From positions 18,573,501 through 18,637,500 of the forward strand of contig NC_056761.1 in assembly GCF_018687715.1 (NCBI RefSeq): 64,000 nt of DNA, read 5' to 3'. Under the pieces are notes generated by a model that saw nothing but the letters and a program-made list of their open reading frames with translations, was not told where the DNA came from and ran no database searches. Below are positions 34,178 to 46,396 of the stretch, one piece after another. How positions within the stretch are numbered: position 1 is the stretch's first letter; the number at the start of each line of letters is the position of its first letter. Made by a program: the position numbers and the translations under genes. This DNA is from Carya illinoinensis. Its lineage: Eukaryota; Streptophyta; Magnoliopsida; Fagales; Juglandaceae.

Positions 34178-34560
34178 CTCTCATCCTATTGGATAAAGTC
34201 TCAAATCTAGCCTTGTAATTTTCTATAGACCCATCTGCTTTATTCCAGTGATTACCTCCATAGGATCGTCATAGGTGGCCCAAATATGACCAGTAAGAAT
34301 TTAATAATGCCTCACAATCTATAAGCTGCCTTGACTCCTCAAAGTCTTGAAACCAAATTAGGGCATTGCCCTCCATGTGAAATGATGCTAACCTTATTCT
34401 ATGTCATGGCATGGTGTTATGAAATGCAAAAGACTGGTATACCTTGTAGATCCAGCCAGCCGGGTCCTCACCATGGAAGAGTACTCGAAACTCCAAGTGA
34501 ATGGAATGTATGCAACAAAATCACTAAGACTAGTGTCTCTCTTGAAGGGAAGGCTGACGT
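34178..34560 (-). pseudogene. Gag fragment of another Gypsy-type element
   Basis: The minus-strand translation reads LFHGEDPAGWIYKVYQ (near 34480) followed by ASFHMEGNALIWFQDFEE (near 34370) and ENYKARFETLSN (near 34210). This is the retrotransposon gag domain typical of other plant Gypsy lineages, unlike the Tekay-like gag elsewhere in the window. Stops break it and no LTR is recognised. Confidence 0.7.
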
Positions 34561-34573
34561 GGCATGGGTAAAT

Positions 34574-36188
34574 ATTTTCTCTCAAATTTGGGGGGGCGAT
34601 TAGGGTTTTGAATGGCACTAGCCGCTGGTCCCTTGCCTCCAACGGCAAGGCAAGGTGCTGGAGAGTTGTTGTTGCTTCAAGCAACGCAAGGGAGGAAGAT
34701 GGTATTACCTTTGCGCACGACAGGAACATCTTTTGCAATCGGTTTTGTAGATGTGGTGGCTACAAAACTACAGGTTCTACCAGAGGTTAATATTTCTCTA
34801 CGGGAAACTCAATTTTAAGATGGTGAGATGTTCTTCCTATTTTTGAAGAGATTCCACAATTTGCTAAACGTTTTCAATTTTCAGTTATTCTGAAATTCCC
34901 TCATCATCGGCCTTCTCTCAATCATATTTGTGGTTTTATCAAAAATCATTTGAAATTGTTATCGATGATTGGCTAATTGCGCAATCCGTGTAATGTGCTA
35001 GTTTGGATGGCAAAGGAGGAAGATGTTACTAGTATGATGGTGAGAGGCAATTTAGAGGTTCGTGGAATTCTTTTTTGGGTGTTTTTCACTAGAATCTAGA
35101 TCATATGGAAGATGAGGATTCTCCATGGGTACCTGTATGGCTGACTTTGCCGAGGTTGCCTCCTAATTATTTTCAAGAGTCAATGTTTTGTAGTATTGGT
35201 AATGGTTTTGGCCGGTATTTGAAAAGAGATAATGCAACGGCATGCATGACTCGTCCTGAGGCCGTGCGAATATGTGTTGAATTGGATGCGTGACTCTCTG
35301 CCCTTGCGTAAGTCCTTTTGGTTAGGTCCTCCTATTCTTGCATCGAGCCACTCTCAGGATGTGTTTTTTTATTCCACCCCATCTTTTTGTGTTTTCTGCA
35401 GGAAATAGGGTCATCGATCTTGAGGCCAATTGTTTAAGTTGGAATGCATTAGGAAAAAAATACAAGAAGGTTGTTGGGTAGGTGGAAGGAAAAAGAATGC
35501 CCTAAAAAACATTTAGAAGGTGGTGGGTAGTCATTCGAGTGAGAATGTCATTCCAGTCACTAAAAAGTTTTGTGGGGAAATCTTCGAAGTCTAGAAGAGA
35601 TATCATTCTAGAGTTCATCCGGGAATGCAAAGCAGGGACCAACGGGGATTCAAACCTTGTGTTGTTCATTTCGCTGGAAATGGAGTTATATGATTCGTGT
35701 TTGGCCGAGTCTAGTGAGTGTCCTTTTAAGGGAGTGTCTTTTGAGGCTGTTGAGGATTGACCTATTGCTGGTTCTTCACCTTATTTTTCAGGTGGTGTGG
35801 AGGATCATGTTCAGTCAAAGGGGCAGCTTTCTAAATAGCAAGAGAACAGGTTTGAAATCACAGAAGAAGAATCTAATGGTGATGTCTTGGAGCTTTTTGA
35901 ACAATCTGAACCGCAGAGTTCTTTGAGACTAGTGGATGAAGCTTTGGAATTTGAGTTAGGTGATTCGAATGATAGGGAATTTTAGTTGTAGAAGACTTGG
36001 AGAATGTGGACATTTTGTGTAGGATTGGGTCAGATGGTGAGTCCAAGGTGGATTTGAATGAGTTAGCGGCTAAGTCTTTCTATTCAGATCTTGACATGCA
36101 TGTTCCATTGAAAAAAGTTAAGAGGGTAAGAAAAGCAAAATCTATTATTGTGCTAGAGCGTCGTACTCATTCCAAAAAATTTCTTTAA
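34574..36188 (+). pseudogene. L1-A copy 2, ORF1 (degenerate)
   Basis: ORF1 of the LINE shows a DUF4283-type segment (VWLTLPRLPPNYF, IGNGFGRYLKRD, about 35110-35290), then the CCHC knuckle CVFCRKQGHLEANC near 35385-35430 (frame restored by eye across a shift), an acidic C-terminal region, and a TAA stop at 36186-36188. It carries many stops. It shares about 0.5 kb (34755-35265) that copy 1 lacks. Confidence 0.72.
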
Positions 36189-36194
36189 TTTTTT

Positions 36195-37162
36195 ATGAAG
36201 ATACTTACTTGAAATGTTAGGGTCATTGTTTCATCAAAGAGTAGGCTTCGACACATCTTGAATAAAAGTCATCCTTCAGTGGTGGCTATTTAAGAACTGT
36301 TTTTAAATTCTAATAAATGTAGTTGATGGGAAAGATGGATGGAGTTGCCGTCTTATTTCAATAATGCTTAGGTGGGTGGTAAAATTTGGATTTTTTGGGA
36401 CGTTGGTTTTTAGTTTGAGTTGGTTTCCATGTTGGATCAAGCTATTAATGGTTGGTTTGTCCATGGTAATTGCCAGGTGCTTACAACCTTGATTATGCTA
36501 GCTATTTTCGGACTAAAAGAGTAGAGCTTTGGGATTTTCTTAAAGGACAAAATTCTTGTGGTCTTCCATGGTTCATTGGGGGAGATTTTTATATTTGAGA
36601 TGATGGTGAAAAGATTGGTGGCTCTTGCAGGCTTCTTCGATAAAAAGGGAATTTAATGAGTGTATCCATGATTGTACTTTGATGGATCTCTCTTACGAAG
36701 GAAATCATTTGTCGTGGTGTAACAGGAGGTTAGGGGGTTGGAGAATTTGGGCTCGTCTAGATTGTATACTTGTGAATATGCAATTCTCAAATTGCTTTTG
36801 CGATGTTACGATTACATATTTGCCTCGGTCCTCTTCGGATCACGCACAGATGCTTGTGTAGCTAATCAAAGCAAGGGAGTCAGTTGCTCGGCCTTTCAGA
36901 TTTCTTCGTATGTGGGGTTCTCATGAGGGGTTTCTTCCTTTAGTGTAGGCAGTCTGGAATAACAAAGTGGAAGGGTGTGCTATGGTGCGAATCAATAGGA
37001 AGTTAAAATTGATCAAAAGTGCTTTGCGGATGTGGAACAAGGATATTTGGTTGAGTTGATGTAGATTTAAAAAAATTGGAAGGACGTATTATTGGGCTGG
37101 AATTAGATCTATCTAGTAACTACTAGGTTTTAGTTGAAAATTAATTGTTGAAGTCTAAGCAA
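36195..37162 (+). pseudogene. L1-A copy 2, ORF2 endonuclease domain
   Basis: It starts MKILTWNVR six bases after ORF1. Further endonuclease motifs are visible at 36625-36861: NHLSWCNRR, WARLDCILVN and RSSSDHA, the SDH motif of the L1 endonuclease. Frameshifts and stops are present. It is interrupted after 37162 by the hAT element and resumes at 44107. Confidence 0.78.
37155..37162. repeat. Probable 8-bp target duplication of the hAT, left
   Basis: ctaagcaa here and cgaaggaa at 44099-44106 agree at six of eight positions, the 8-bp size expected for hAT. Confidence 0.5.
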
Positions 37163-37432
37163 TAGGACTATCCAAATAAACCGTCTGGCCGGCCCGGCCG
37201 TTTTTTCGACCCGACCCGACCTGAAATCTCGGCCCGTTTATAGGCTAAATCGGAAACGGGTTATACCGTAACCGTTTCTATTTTTATTGGGCAATACCCA
37301 TAACCTGTTTCCACCCAAAATGTGCTGAAATTGAAGCAAAGCATAGTTTTGATTCTCTTCGTCGGCATTGCTCTGTTGCTCAGAAGGTCTCCCTCAAGAC
37401 TCTACTTGATTTTGGGAATAATCTATAGGTAT

Positions 37433-37497
<65 letters not shown>

Positions 37498-38680
37498 ATT
37501 GTGATTTCGTACGTGTATGCGGTATGGGTGGATGTTTTTCTACATTGGGCATTCTTTAGATGCAATGTTGTTGTCTCGGTCCTCAAAATGGATTGAAAAA
37601 TGGGTGTATCTTTCAATCGGTGTATAACAAAGACGATCATAAAGAAAAGAACAGACTACATGCCCTGAATTGAAAAACATCATGTAGGAATTTGTTTCTT
37701 ACTCAGTGTAGAAGCTAGCGTGTGTGACTAAATGAAAAACAGTATTTGGCATTTTGACAAATAATGAAGAACATGTATCTATATATTTTTTGTTTTCTTA
37801 TTCAGAAAAAGGGAATTTGTTCTCTCTCTCTCTCTCTAATTTAGAATGAAATTATGAGTTTCTCAATTTAGTATATCCCCTGTTTGAGGAAATGTCTTTA
37901 AAAACCTAATTAAGATGTAATAAAAAGTTAGTTAATGTAAGTGATGACACAATAGGACAAGTTGAATGTTTTCTTGCTTTTAGCTTTAGCTTTCTGTGCC
38001 ATAATTAGAGAGTAGAACGTGTATTTTCTTTCTCATTTATTAGTATCATGGAAAGGAATTGGTCAGGGAATTGATTTCTCCAAACCAGAAGCATAATTTG
38101 CTTTGGGTTCCAAAGGCTTCTCATCTATGTATAACCCTGCCTATAATTAATTACCTGGAAGCTAATTGATATTATTAAGACAGATCCAATTTCATCTTAA
38201 TGATGTTGAAGGTTGAGGCTTTCTTTTAAATCTAAGGTCCAGGATTCCTTCAAATTATTTTCTGGGAATTAACATCTATGGTCCAGGTTTGTAAACATTT
38301 ACCTACATGTTTTTCATATCACGTACCAAATTAAAGTTCTCTCCTCACTACAATAATCAACCAAATACGGCTCCCAATATTCTTTCTGAGCATTAAATTC
38401 TATGTACGTACAAGATCAAGCTTGTATAGCTATGGCTTCATTAATTGAAAGTCGTCGATTCAGAAAACAAGGTCTGTATATGTCAAATTAAGTACCTATA
38501 GGTACTTTGACACTTAAAAGTGATTGTTTTATTTTCTGATGAATAGTGGGGCTGTCTCCCATTAATTACATCCCTGATAGCTTTTAGTCAAAGAAATTAA
38601 GAGAGAAGTATTGAAGAATCGACATACATATATACATGTTCGTGTTTCAGTTAATTAAACCCTATCTAATCTAGAACTCA
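37163..38680 (+). other. hAT 5' non-coding region
   Basis: Subterminal GC-rich CCGGCC-type repeats (37185-37310), a 60-bp CT microsatellite (37435-37494), and AT-rich sequence beyond. No ORF of note. It probably holds the promoter and a 5' UTR exon of the transposase gene. Confidence 0.55.
37435..37494. repeat. (CT)n microsatellite, 30 units
   Basis: A pure CT run inside the hAT 5' region; a shorter one lies at about 37822-37838. Confidence 0.97.
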
Positions 38681-38698
38681 ACAGTAGTGGAAAAGGAG
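38681..38698. repeat. 18-bp LINE target-site duplication, left
   Basis: acagtagtggaaaaggag is identical to 40483-40500 and flanks the young L1. Confidence 0.97.
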
Positions 38699-40448
38699 GT
38701 GCTGCTCAAGTCAGTACTACAGGCAATTCCCACATACACAATGGGAATTTTCCTTCTACCAAAGTCCATCACCAAGAGGCTTGACCAGATGCTAAGGAAG
38801 TTTTGGTGGGGCTTTAGTGGGGATCAAACTAAAATGCAGTGGATAAAGTGGAGTCAAATCAACAAAGCAAAAGATCAAGGGGGCTTGGGTTTCAGAAATT
38901 TCAATAGTTTCAACATGGCTCTTTTAGCAAAGAATGGGTGGAATCTGTTGCAAAGCCCTACATCTCTCCCTGCCACCATTCTCAGACAAAAGTACTTTCC
39001 ACATGGCTCCATTTTAAAGGCAAAAGTTGGGGCTCGACCCTCACTGGCTTGGAGAAGCTTACATGCTGGACTCTCACTGCTAAAGGAAGGCTTGTTATGG
39101 AGAATGGGAGATGGAAAACAGGTAAGAATCTGGGAAGATAGGTGGCTCCCTCGACCCCACTTCCTTGCCCCAAGGCTAGAGGCTGATGCCCCAACCCAAA
39201 GGAATGTTGTTGCAGATTTAATCAACCCTTCTCTAAGGATATGGAATGATCACAGCCTTCATGAAATATTCACTCAGCAAGACATAGAGGTGATAAAAAC
39301 TGTCCCAATCACTCTGGGCAGTAGGGGTGATAGGTTGATTTGGGGTTGCACTCAGAATGGTCTATTCTCAGTGAAGAGTGGCTACCATCTTCACCGAGAA
39401 ATCCATGCTAATCATGAGGTTGGCCCTTCTAAACCAAAGGATCAATCAGAGTTATGGAAGGGAGTTTGGAAGCTGCAGGTCCCAAATGGGGTTAAGGTGT
39501 TCCTTTGGAGGGCTTGTAACGAAGGCCTGCTTACTCTAGCCAACTTGCAAAGAAGGAAGATTGTTGCTGAGAGTACCTGTCCAATCTGTGGTCTTGTAGA
39601 GGAAACAGCAGACCATGCCCTCTGGAGTTGCAGTGCAGCTCGAGATGTCTGGTGTCAAGCAAGCAAGCCAATCCAAAAACTCTCTCTAGAAGTAGGATCC
39701 TTCAAGGAAGTCTGGCAGCAAATAACAGATAAGTTACCAAAAGCAAGGATTGAGGAAGTAGGCTCGATTATGAGACTTATATGGACAAGAAGAAATGAAG
39801 TGGTGCATGGGAAGGCTTTCAGGCATCCTAACTCAATATTAGTTAAGGCCCAGGATGACCTCTATTGTTACAAATTGGCAATTCAGGATCGTGTGAGTTG
39901 CAAGGCTGCTGAGACATCTAAGAGTCCTCAGAAATGGACTACACCACCTGAGGGAGAATACAAACTGAACTGGGATGCTGCCATCAATCAACCACTGAAC
40001 CAAGTAGGGATTGGGGCTATTATTAGAGATTGCAGTGGCCAGGTACTCGGGACAATGCGAGCCAGAAGGGGGTTGAACCTATCCCCTTTCACTGCTGAAG
40101 CTTATGCAATGATGATGGCAGTCATATTCTGTAAAGAAGCTGGTTTCAGGTCGGTCCTCTTCGAAGGTGATTCACTCAAAGTGGTTGAAGGGATGCAGAA
40201 AAAAGCTAAGGATTGGAGCCAAGGAGGTTTAATCATTGAAGACACTAAGCACATGTTACAAGACTTTGTTAGATGGAAGTTCTGTCACACAAAGAGGGAT
40301 TCAAATATGGCAGCCCACTTGCTAGCCAAGAATGCCCTCCTAAATGATTGTGATCTCTATGAGTTAGAGGAAATACCACCTTGTATTAGACGTGCTGTTA
40401 TCTTAGATGTTTGTAATAGCATGATTAAATCAATGAAAGTTTCCATTT

Positions 40449-40482
<34 letters not shown>
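38699..40482 (+). mobile_element. Young 5'-truncated L1 (family C) with open 3' ORF2
   Basis: 1784 bp, perfect 18-bp TSD, poly(A) of about 33. The ORF2 remainder is uninterrupted for nearly 600 codons: the RT thumb (IPTYTMGIFLLPKSI), then GGLGFRNF, a zf-RVT module (FSVKSGY..., ESTCPICGLVEETADHALW) and an RNase H with the D-E-D-D set (NWDAA, TAEAY, EGDSL, KRDSN) before the stop. RT catalytic and endonuclease parts are missing through 5' truncation, so it cannot move by itself. The identical TSD and open frame mark it as the youngest insertion in the window. Confidence 0.95.
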
Positions 40483-40484
<2 letters not shown>

Positions 40485-40500
40485 AGTAGTGGAAAAGGAG

Positions 40501-41005
40501 CTCAGCTGGTTCAATTAGTTTTTGGGCCAACTCGTTCACTCGAGATCTATAACATATATATAATATTTTTTAATCTTCATGTGAATGTGCACTTAATCTT
40601 ACTTCAGTGTCTGTTTTATCAAGTATGGAATTCAAATACATACCTTCTGCATATCCTCTAGCTCTTGATTTTTAGGCATCTTTTATGCCTAGCGTGCTCT
40701 TAGTCTGCTAAAAATGAGAAATGAAATGCCATTTTTTGTTATGTCCAAGATTTCATGCATATATATCACATGCACTTGCTACATATGGCTATTTTTCACA
40801 TATTAGTCACACAAAAGATGCACGAAAATTGCCTAGTACAGTTCTTGCTTCTTGGGAATCATGATACCTCATACATATATATGTACGTGATATATATTGG
40901 GATTTTTATCAAGAATACTTACCTCTTTTATCAATATTTCTATCATATGTATTGGGATTTTTGTTAACAAATTTATGGTGTTATCTCAAATTGCAGTTGA
41001 ACCCT
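40501..41005 (+). other. hAT upstream region with probable 5' intron end
   Basis: AT-rich non-coding sequence. It ends TCAAATTGCAG|TTGAACCC at 40986-41004, a good plant 3' splice site just ahead of the likely transposase ATG. Confidence 0.55.
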
Positions 41006-43108
41006 ATGGAACCTAGTGCCACTATGCCTTCATCTGAGTCTAAATCAAAGCCCAATGTGATTCATTTGGATAGCACTCTACCTCCAACTTTGGATAGCTC
41101 TCTCCCTACAACTAGTCCTCAAGTTTGCCTTCCTATCTCAAGAAGACGGGGTAGATCTGAAGTATGGCAACACTTTACGAGGGTTGAGGATGTTGAAGAT
41201 CCCGATGAGCCCAAAGCCAGATGCAATTATTGTGGTAAGGTTTTGTTATGCCTTCTTAAAAGACAAGGTACTTCATCCTTAAAGTACCATAATGAGAGAT
41301 GTAAAGTCTTTAATACTAGTGGGGTTGGAAGGGATAACGCCCAATCAAAAATGACCGGGACTAGGAAGATAGGGGTGGATGGTATAACTAGCAGTCCTAG
41401 TGTTGGACTTGCCAAGTACAACGAATAGAAAATCCAGTCAGCGGTAGCTAAAATTGTGGATGAGCTACCATTTAGATTTGTAGAAAAACAAGGTTTTAAA
41501 GACTTTATGACCATAGTTGAGCCTAGATTTTCAATTCCCTCTCGCATTACTATTATGAGAGATTGTATGAAGATGTACATGTTAGAAAAAGAAAAGTTGA
41601 AGAACATGTTCATGGCATCCGATTATAAGATTTGCATCACTACTGACATGTGGACATCAATTCAAAATCTGAATTATATGTGCATAACAGCCCATTTTAT
41701 TGATGATGATTGGATCTTGCATAAGAGAATTATAGATTTTAACAAAGTTCTTGATCACAAAGGGATAACAATAGGAAAAGAGATTGAGTCATCTGTACTT
41801 GGATGGGGCATAAAGAAAATATTTACAATTACAATCGATAATGCTTCTTCTAATACCACGACTATCGATTATTTAAGGAAAATTGCTACACTTAGGGACT
41901 GTATGGTATTAGACAATAACCTTATGCATACAAGATATTGTGCACATATTTTGAATCTCATTGTCCAAGATGGATTAAAAGAAATTGATAAATCAATTGT
42001 GAAGATTCAAAATGCAGTTAAATATGTGAAGTCTTCCCCTGCAAGACTTAATAAGTTCAAGTCATGTGCAGAGAAACAAAATATTTTGGGTGGTGGGCTT
42101 CTTTGTCTTGATGTTCCAACTAGGTGGAACTCAACATATCTAATCTTGAGTGCGGCTCTCAAATATTATGTGGCATTTGAGGTGCTGCAAGATGAAGACA
42201 ATGAGTTTGGCCCATATTTACGTGAGGTTGGACAAGGAATACCGACTTTACATGATTGGGAAACCATCAAGATTTTTGTACAATTTTTTAAGCTTTTTTA
42301 TGATATGACTTTGCGGGTTTCAGGCTTAGTTTATGCAACTTCAAATTTGTTCATTAAAGAAATATTTACAATCTATAAATATTTGAACAAATTTTCCATG
42401 AGTGAGAGTAATGTGCTGAAAATTATGTCGGAGAGGATGTTGTTGAAATATCACAAGTATTGGGGGGATTATAGGAAATTGAACAAAATGTTGTTTATTG
42501 CATCTATGCTTGATCCACGCTTCAAGTTGGAAGTTTTAGAGTTTTGTTTTACAAATATTCTTGGCCATGAGCGAGCATCTGAACTTGTTGATTGGTTAAG
42601 GAGGATGATTGAGCGGATGTATAAGCAATATTCAAAGTCTAATGTAAGTTCAAGTAGGGGCCAATCAAGTATTGGTGAGACCCAAAGCAACACTTTTTAT
42701 AATGATGAGGATGATATATTCAATATGTTTCAGCAATATCAAGCATCAAAAGATGTGGTAAAGTCTAAATCAGAATTGGATAAGTATTTCATGGAAAGTG
42801 TTGAAGGATCGACACCCGACTTTGATATTCTAATATGGTGGAAGGTGAACTCAATCAGATATCCAATTCTTGCCAATATAGCTCGAGATGTGTTAGCTAT
42901 TCCGATATCTACTGTTGCTTCTGAGTCGGCATTTAGCATTGGAGGTCGGGTCTTAGATTCATTTACTAGCTCATTGGCCCCAACAACAGTTGAAGCTCTT
43001 ATTTGCACACAAAACTGGTTGATAGCTCCATCCATTAATTATGACTCCCAAGATGTAATGGAAGATGATGAAAGCTACAAGTTAGAAACTGGTAAGATTC
43101 ATATTTGA
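41006..43108 (+). pseudogene. hAT transposase, BED finger, one in-frame stop
   Basis: About 700 codons, usual length for plant hAT transposases. The start at 41006 (MEPSATMPSS) follows a predicted 3' splice site. A BED zinc finger at residues about 52-105 (VWQHF, CNYCGK, HNERC) binds DNA. The RNase H-like core has the acidic residues in TTDMW (41640), TIDNASSN (41835) and the SESAFS block (42930). YWGDYRKLNKML and DPRFKL precede the dimerisation domain (ELDKYF to LICTQNWL, 42770-43020). A TAG at 41426-41428 (codon 141) is the only break. It cuts and pastes DNA in the nucleus. The true 3' end probably lies in a further exon. Confidence 0.92.
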
Positions 43109-43436
43109 AGAATATTTTCTTTTAGTCCTTTCAATTAATTATTTGTTTAACATTATTTTTTATTTCGTGTAGAGATAACTTTGAAGAATATTTTGAATGA
43201 GGTCAATTGAAGATTCTTTGAAGAATACATAGTTCTTTGAAAGATGATGTAATAGAAGATGATGAAAGCTACAAGTTAGAAACCGGTAAGATTCGTATTT
43301 GAATAATATTTTCTTATAGTCATTTTAATTAAATATATGCTTAACATTATTTTTTATTTCTTGTAGAGATAACTTTGAAGAATATTTTGAATGAGGTCGA
43401 TTGAATATTTTTTGAAGAATACACAATTCTTTGGAA
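43052..43436 (+). repeat. Tandem duplication, 194-bp unit, at the 3' end of the hAT gene
   Basis: 43052-43245 is repeated at 43246-43436 with scattered changes. Each copy includes the end of the long exon, the short intron and the terminal mini-exon. Confidence 0.88.
43094..43211 (+). other. Predicted last hAT intron and terminal exon
   Basis: The donor ACTG|GTAAGATT at 43092 and acceptor TTCGTGTAG|AGATAAC near 43173 would skip the stop of the long ORF and add about a dozen residues (ITLKNILNEVN), ending near 43210. Intron size is about 80 nt. Confidence 0.5.
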
Positions 43437-44098
43437 GTAGGACATATGGATACAGAAGCTGCTTGTGTATTTTAAAAACTAAACAGGACTTATGGATTTT
43501 TGGTTTAGTGTGATTACTAAAAGTACATTTATACAACATTATTGGTTTACTAAATGAACATTAATGGTTTTTTTTTGTATTTGTTTTTTAAAACGTTGGT
43601 TTAGAAAGTATTGGCAAGGAAGTTGGTTGTAGGAATGACTGGAAAAAATCAAGTTGCTACTAATTTGCAATCACTATATCCAATGGATTTTTTTTTCTTC
43701 TAGAAAATGTAGCCAAAGTCATTGAAGTCAATCAACGGTTTTACCAAATTAATTTACATTTTTGGCATCATTCTATTAAGTACAAGACGAGAAGTTGTGC
43801 AATGTCATTTTATTCTCATGGAGAGATGAATTCTACTAATATGAAAATAATCTACCTTTAAAACAAATAGACATGTGGCATATTCTTATAAAGTTCTCTA
43901 CTTGGTTTTCTTCCTAACACATTGCAAGTATAATATATATATATTTACACACACGTGCCAAAAAATAATAATAATAATCGGGTCGAAACTTTATTGCGAA
44001 AAAATGTCAGGTCGGTTATCGGCTATCGGATAATCGGAAGACTTCATGTTCGGGTCAAGTTGGAATTCTTGCTTATCAGGTCGAGTCGAGTCGGTGAA
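43437..44098. other. hAT 3' non-coding region
   Basis: AT-rich, no ORF. Subterminal GGTCGAGTCGAGTCGG-type repeats near the right end probably bind the transposase. Confidence 0.5.
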
Positions 44099-44106
44099 CG
44101 AAGGAA

Positions 44107-44548
44107 GACCATCTGCAGTGGGTTCATCACAAGGAAGTTATGGCATGTCAAAAATCACAAATTAAGTGGCTCGCCAAAGGGGATTCTAACACTAGTTTAT
44201 TTCATGTTTCCATGAGACTTAAGAGAAAAAACAAAAGAATAGAGAAGATGCGGCTTGATGATGTGAGATCTCTTGATTCAATAGATGAGGTGCATGAGGG
44301 TGCGGTATTATTTTTCCAGTAGCTCCTTTTGGTTTCTAATGTCGAGAATGAGGCTTTGTGTGATGTCCCATCTATGGATGAGGTCAAGAGTTCTTTATGG
44401 TCTATTCCGACAAATAGTAGCCCGGGCTCAGATAGATTTTCTGTTAGTTTCTTCATGAAGGCTTGGGATATGATGAAAGATGACCTTTCGGAGATGGCTA
44501 AAGATTTTTTTGCAAGGCAACTAGTTTCTACTTTCTTTGGGTCTACAA
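44107..44548 (+). pseudogene. L1-A copy 2, segment between endonuclease and RT
   Basis: It resumes GACCATCTGCAGTGG, identical to copy 1 at 6131. The translation includes FHVSMRLKRKN, DEVKSSLWSIP and SPGSDRFSVSFFMKAW (RT block 1). It stops at 44548 where a solo LTR is inserted. Confidence 0.82.
44544..44548. repeat. Target-site duplication tacaa, left
   Basis: It matches 46978-46982 and flanks solo LTR C. Confidence 0.92.
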
Positions 44549-46312
44549 TGTGACACCCCAACTCCCACATATGGACACGTGGAAATCAAAGCGTTGGGAT
44601 AATGACAACACGGATCACACACCCCAACGACAAGTGCCAAGTGTGTGCACAAGCAACACGTGTAAGACGAAAGACGCAACGGATAAGTTAAGTCGATCAA
44701 CTAAGTACCAAAATTTGTTTAAATACAATTTCACTTAAATACAAGAGTTTCAAAATCATACAGGTATCCAGTAAAAGCATCATAAAACCACAATACAAGA
44801 TCCAAAGCGAGAAAATAATTCCCAACTTACGCAAGCGGCACTAAATCATTTCTCTGGTGGAGCCGCATCCTCCGGCTCAGCCTCCTTATCATCTACATTA
44901 CCAAGAAACGGTCCCGCAGGTAAGTAATACTCCAAACAGCCCACAAGATAAAAATAAATTCATGCAACAATAATATGCATGCACATGATGACAGATGCAT
45001 GGAACCCAAAAGTCACAATTTTCCAAAATGAGTAATTTTCCACGCACACCAAAATACCATTTGGCCCAAAAACATATCCATTAAAAGATTTGCCATTTTT
45101 CCAAAAAATTACCCAACATAAATTTCACCATTTTCCTAGAAAATGGTCCTCATATCCTTTAACCAAATCTCGTCATTTTTTCAGAAAATGACCCAATATC
45201 TATTTTACTGTATGCACCATGATCTCCCCTAGGGATTATCCATACATCCTGACTCTCATCACCACACCGCAGGTAATGACCATGCATGTGACTTCGTAAC
45301 AAGCAATGAGAGCATTACCATCTCTTCTGATCCTATTGTCGTCCAGTGACAACCCAGTGGACATCATTCAATATATCCTGCTCCCAAGTGACCAAAGGAG
45401 ATCCACCAAGATAATACCCAATCTTGACTTGGGGTCGTAATACACACGCACTCAAAAATCTATTTTCACATGAAAACCCAGTTTTCATTTCCAACACATG
45501 AACATGCATGCAATTATGCAAAAATCCAGTTTTCCTTTACGAACATAAACATGCGTGTAGTTATGCCATGACACAAATATCTAACAACCAACAAATCCTA
45601 ACATCAACCAAATGCATACACAACTCCGTCCTCCAATCTAACTGACCCCCAAACTCCTTGGACTTAGTTCGGCACAACCAACCAAGTCACAAAATATTGT
45701 TAATGCAAAATATATTTAAATCTCAAATGTTCTTTGGAAAATACTTATGGCGCTAAAAAGGCAAAACTCTGAAAGATCAATGGCACACAAAATCATGGGT
45801 CATGCCGAAGGTGGTTCAGCAATGTTTTACAAGGAGTACCTGTGGGTCTCACAACAATGAATTTCAAAGGGGAAGATGGGCTGGCTATGGATGGGCATGG
45901 AGGGACTAAGGGAGGTGCTGGGAGGTAGGTGGTGGCGGCTTGGAGCTGTGGGTGGCGGCGTGGTGGTGGGTCTAGCCATGAGAAGAAGGGAAACCCATTT
46001 TGGTTGGGTGCTTGATGGAGGGCAAGGAGCTACTGTTAGGTGATAGGTTTGGTTATGGAAGATAACCAGCAAGAAAGGAAGCCAGCAGACTGGGCAGTGA
46101 TGATGGGGAGTGGCGCACGACGGCGCAACATTAAAGAACCCGAATGGGTTTCCAAAGCTATGGGGGGAGAGAGAGAGAGAGGGGGACCATGGGGATAAAG
46201 CCTAGGGTGAGGGAGGTCGCCGGTGAGGGAGGAGATGGTTGGTGGCAGTGGCAATGTCCTAGAGCGGCGGATGACAGCGCAGTGAGAGGAAACTTGTGGG
46301 TTTCAGGTATTG

Positions 46313-46396
<84 letters not shown>

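Larger units (their letters stand above)
37163..44098 (+). mobile_element. hAT-superfamily DNA transposon
   Basis: It interrupts the L1-A copy 2 ORF2, whose uninterrupted order is seen in copy 1 at 6090-6150. It encodes a BED/hAT transposase (41006-43108). The left end TAGGACTATCC resembles Ac-like ends. The right end is not a clean inverted copy, but both subterminal regions carry a CGACYCGACYCGACCTG-like block in opposite orientation (37220 and about 44085). Without the nested LINE the element is about 5.1 kb. Boundaries come from LINE continuity and are good to a few bases on the left and less sure on the right. Confidence 0.8.

Noticed and set aside
38687..38698. GTG at 38687 as a start codon for the LINE ORF
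   Set aside because: These bases belong to the target-site duplication; the LINE begins at 38699 and is 5'-truncated.
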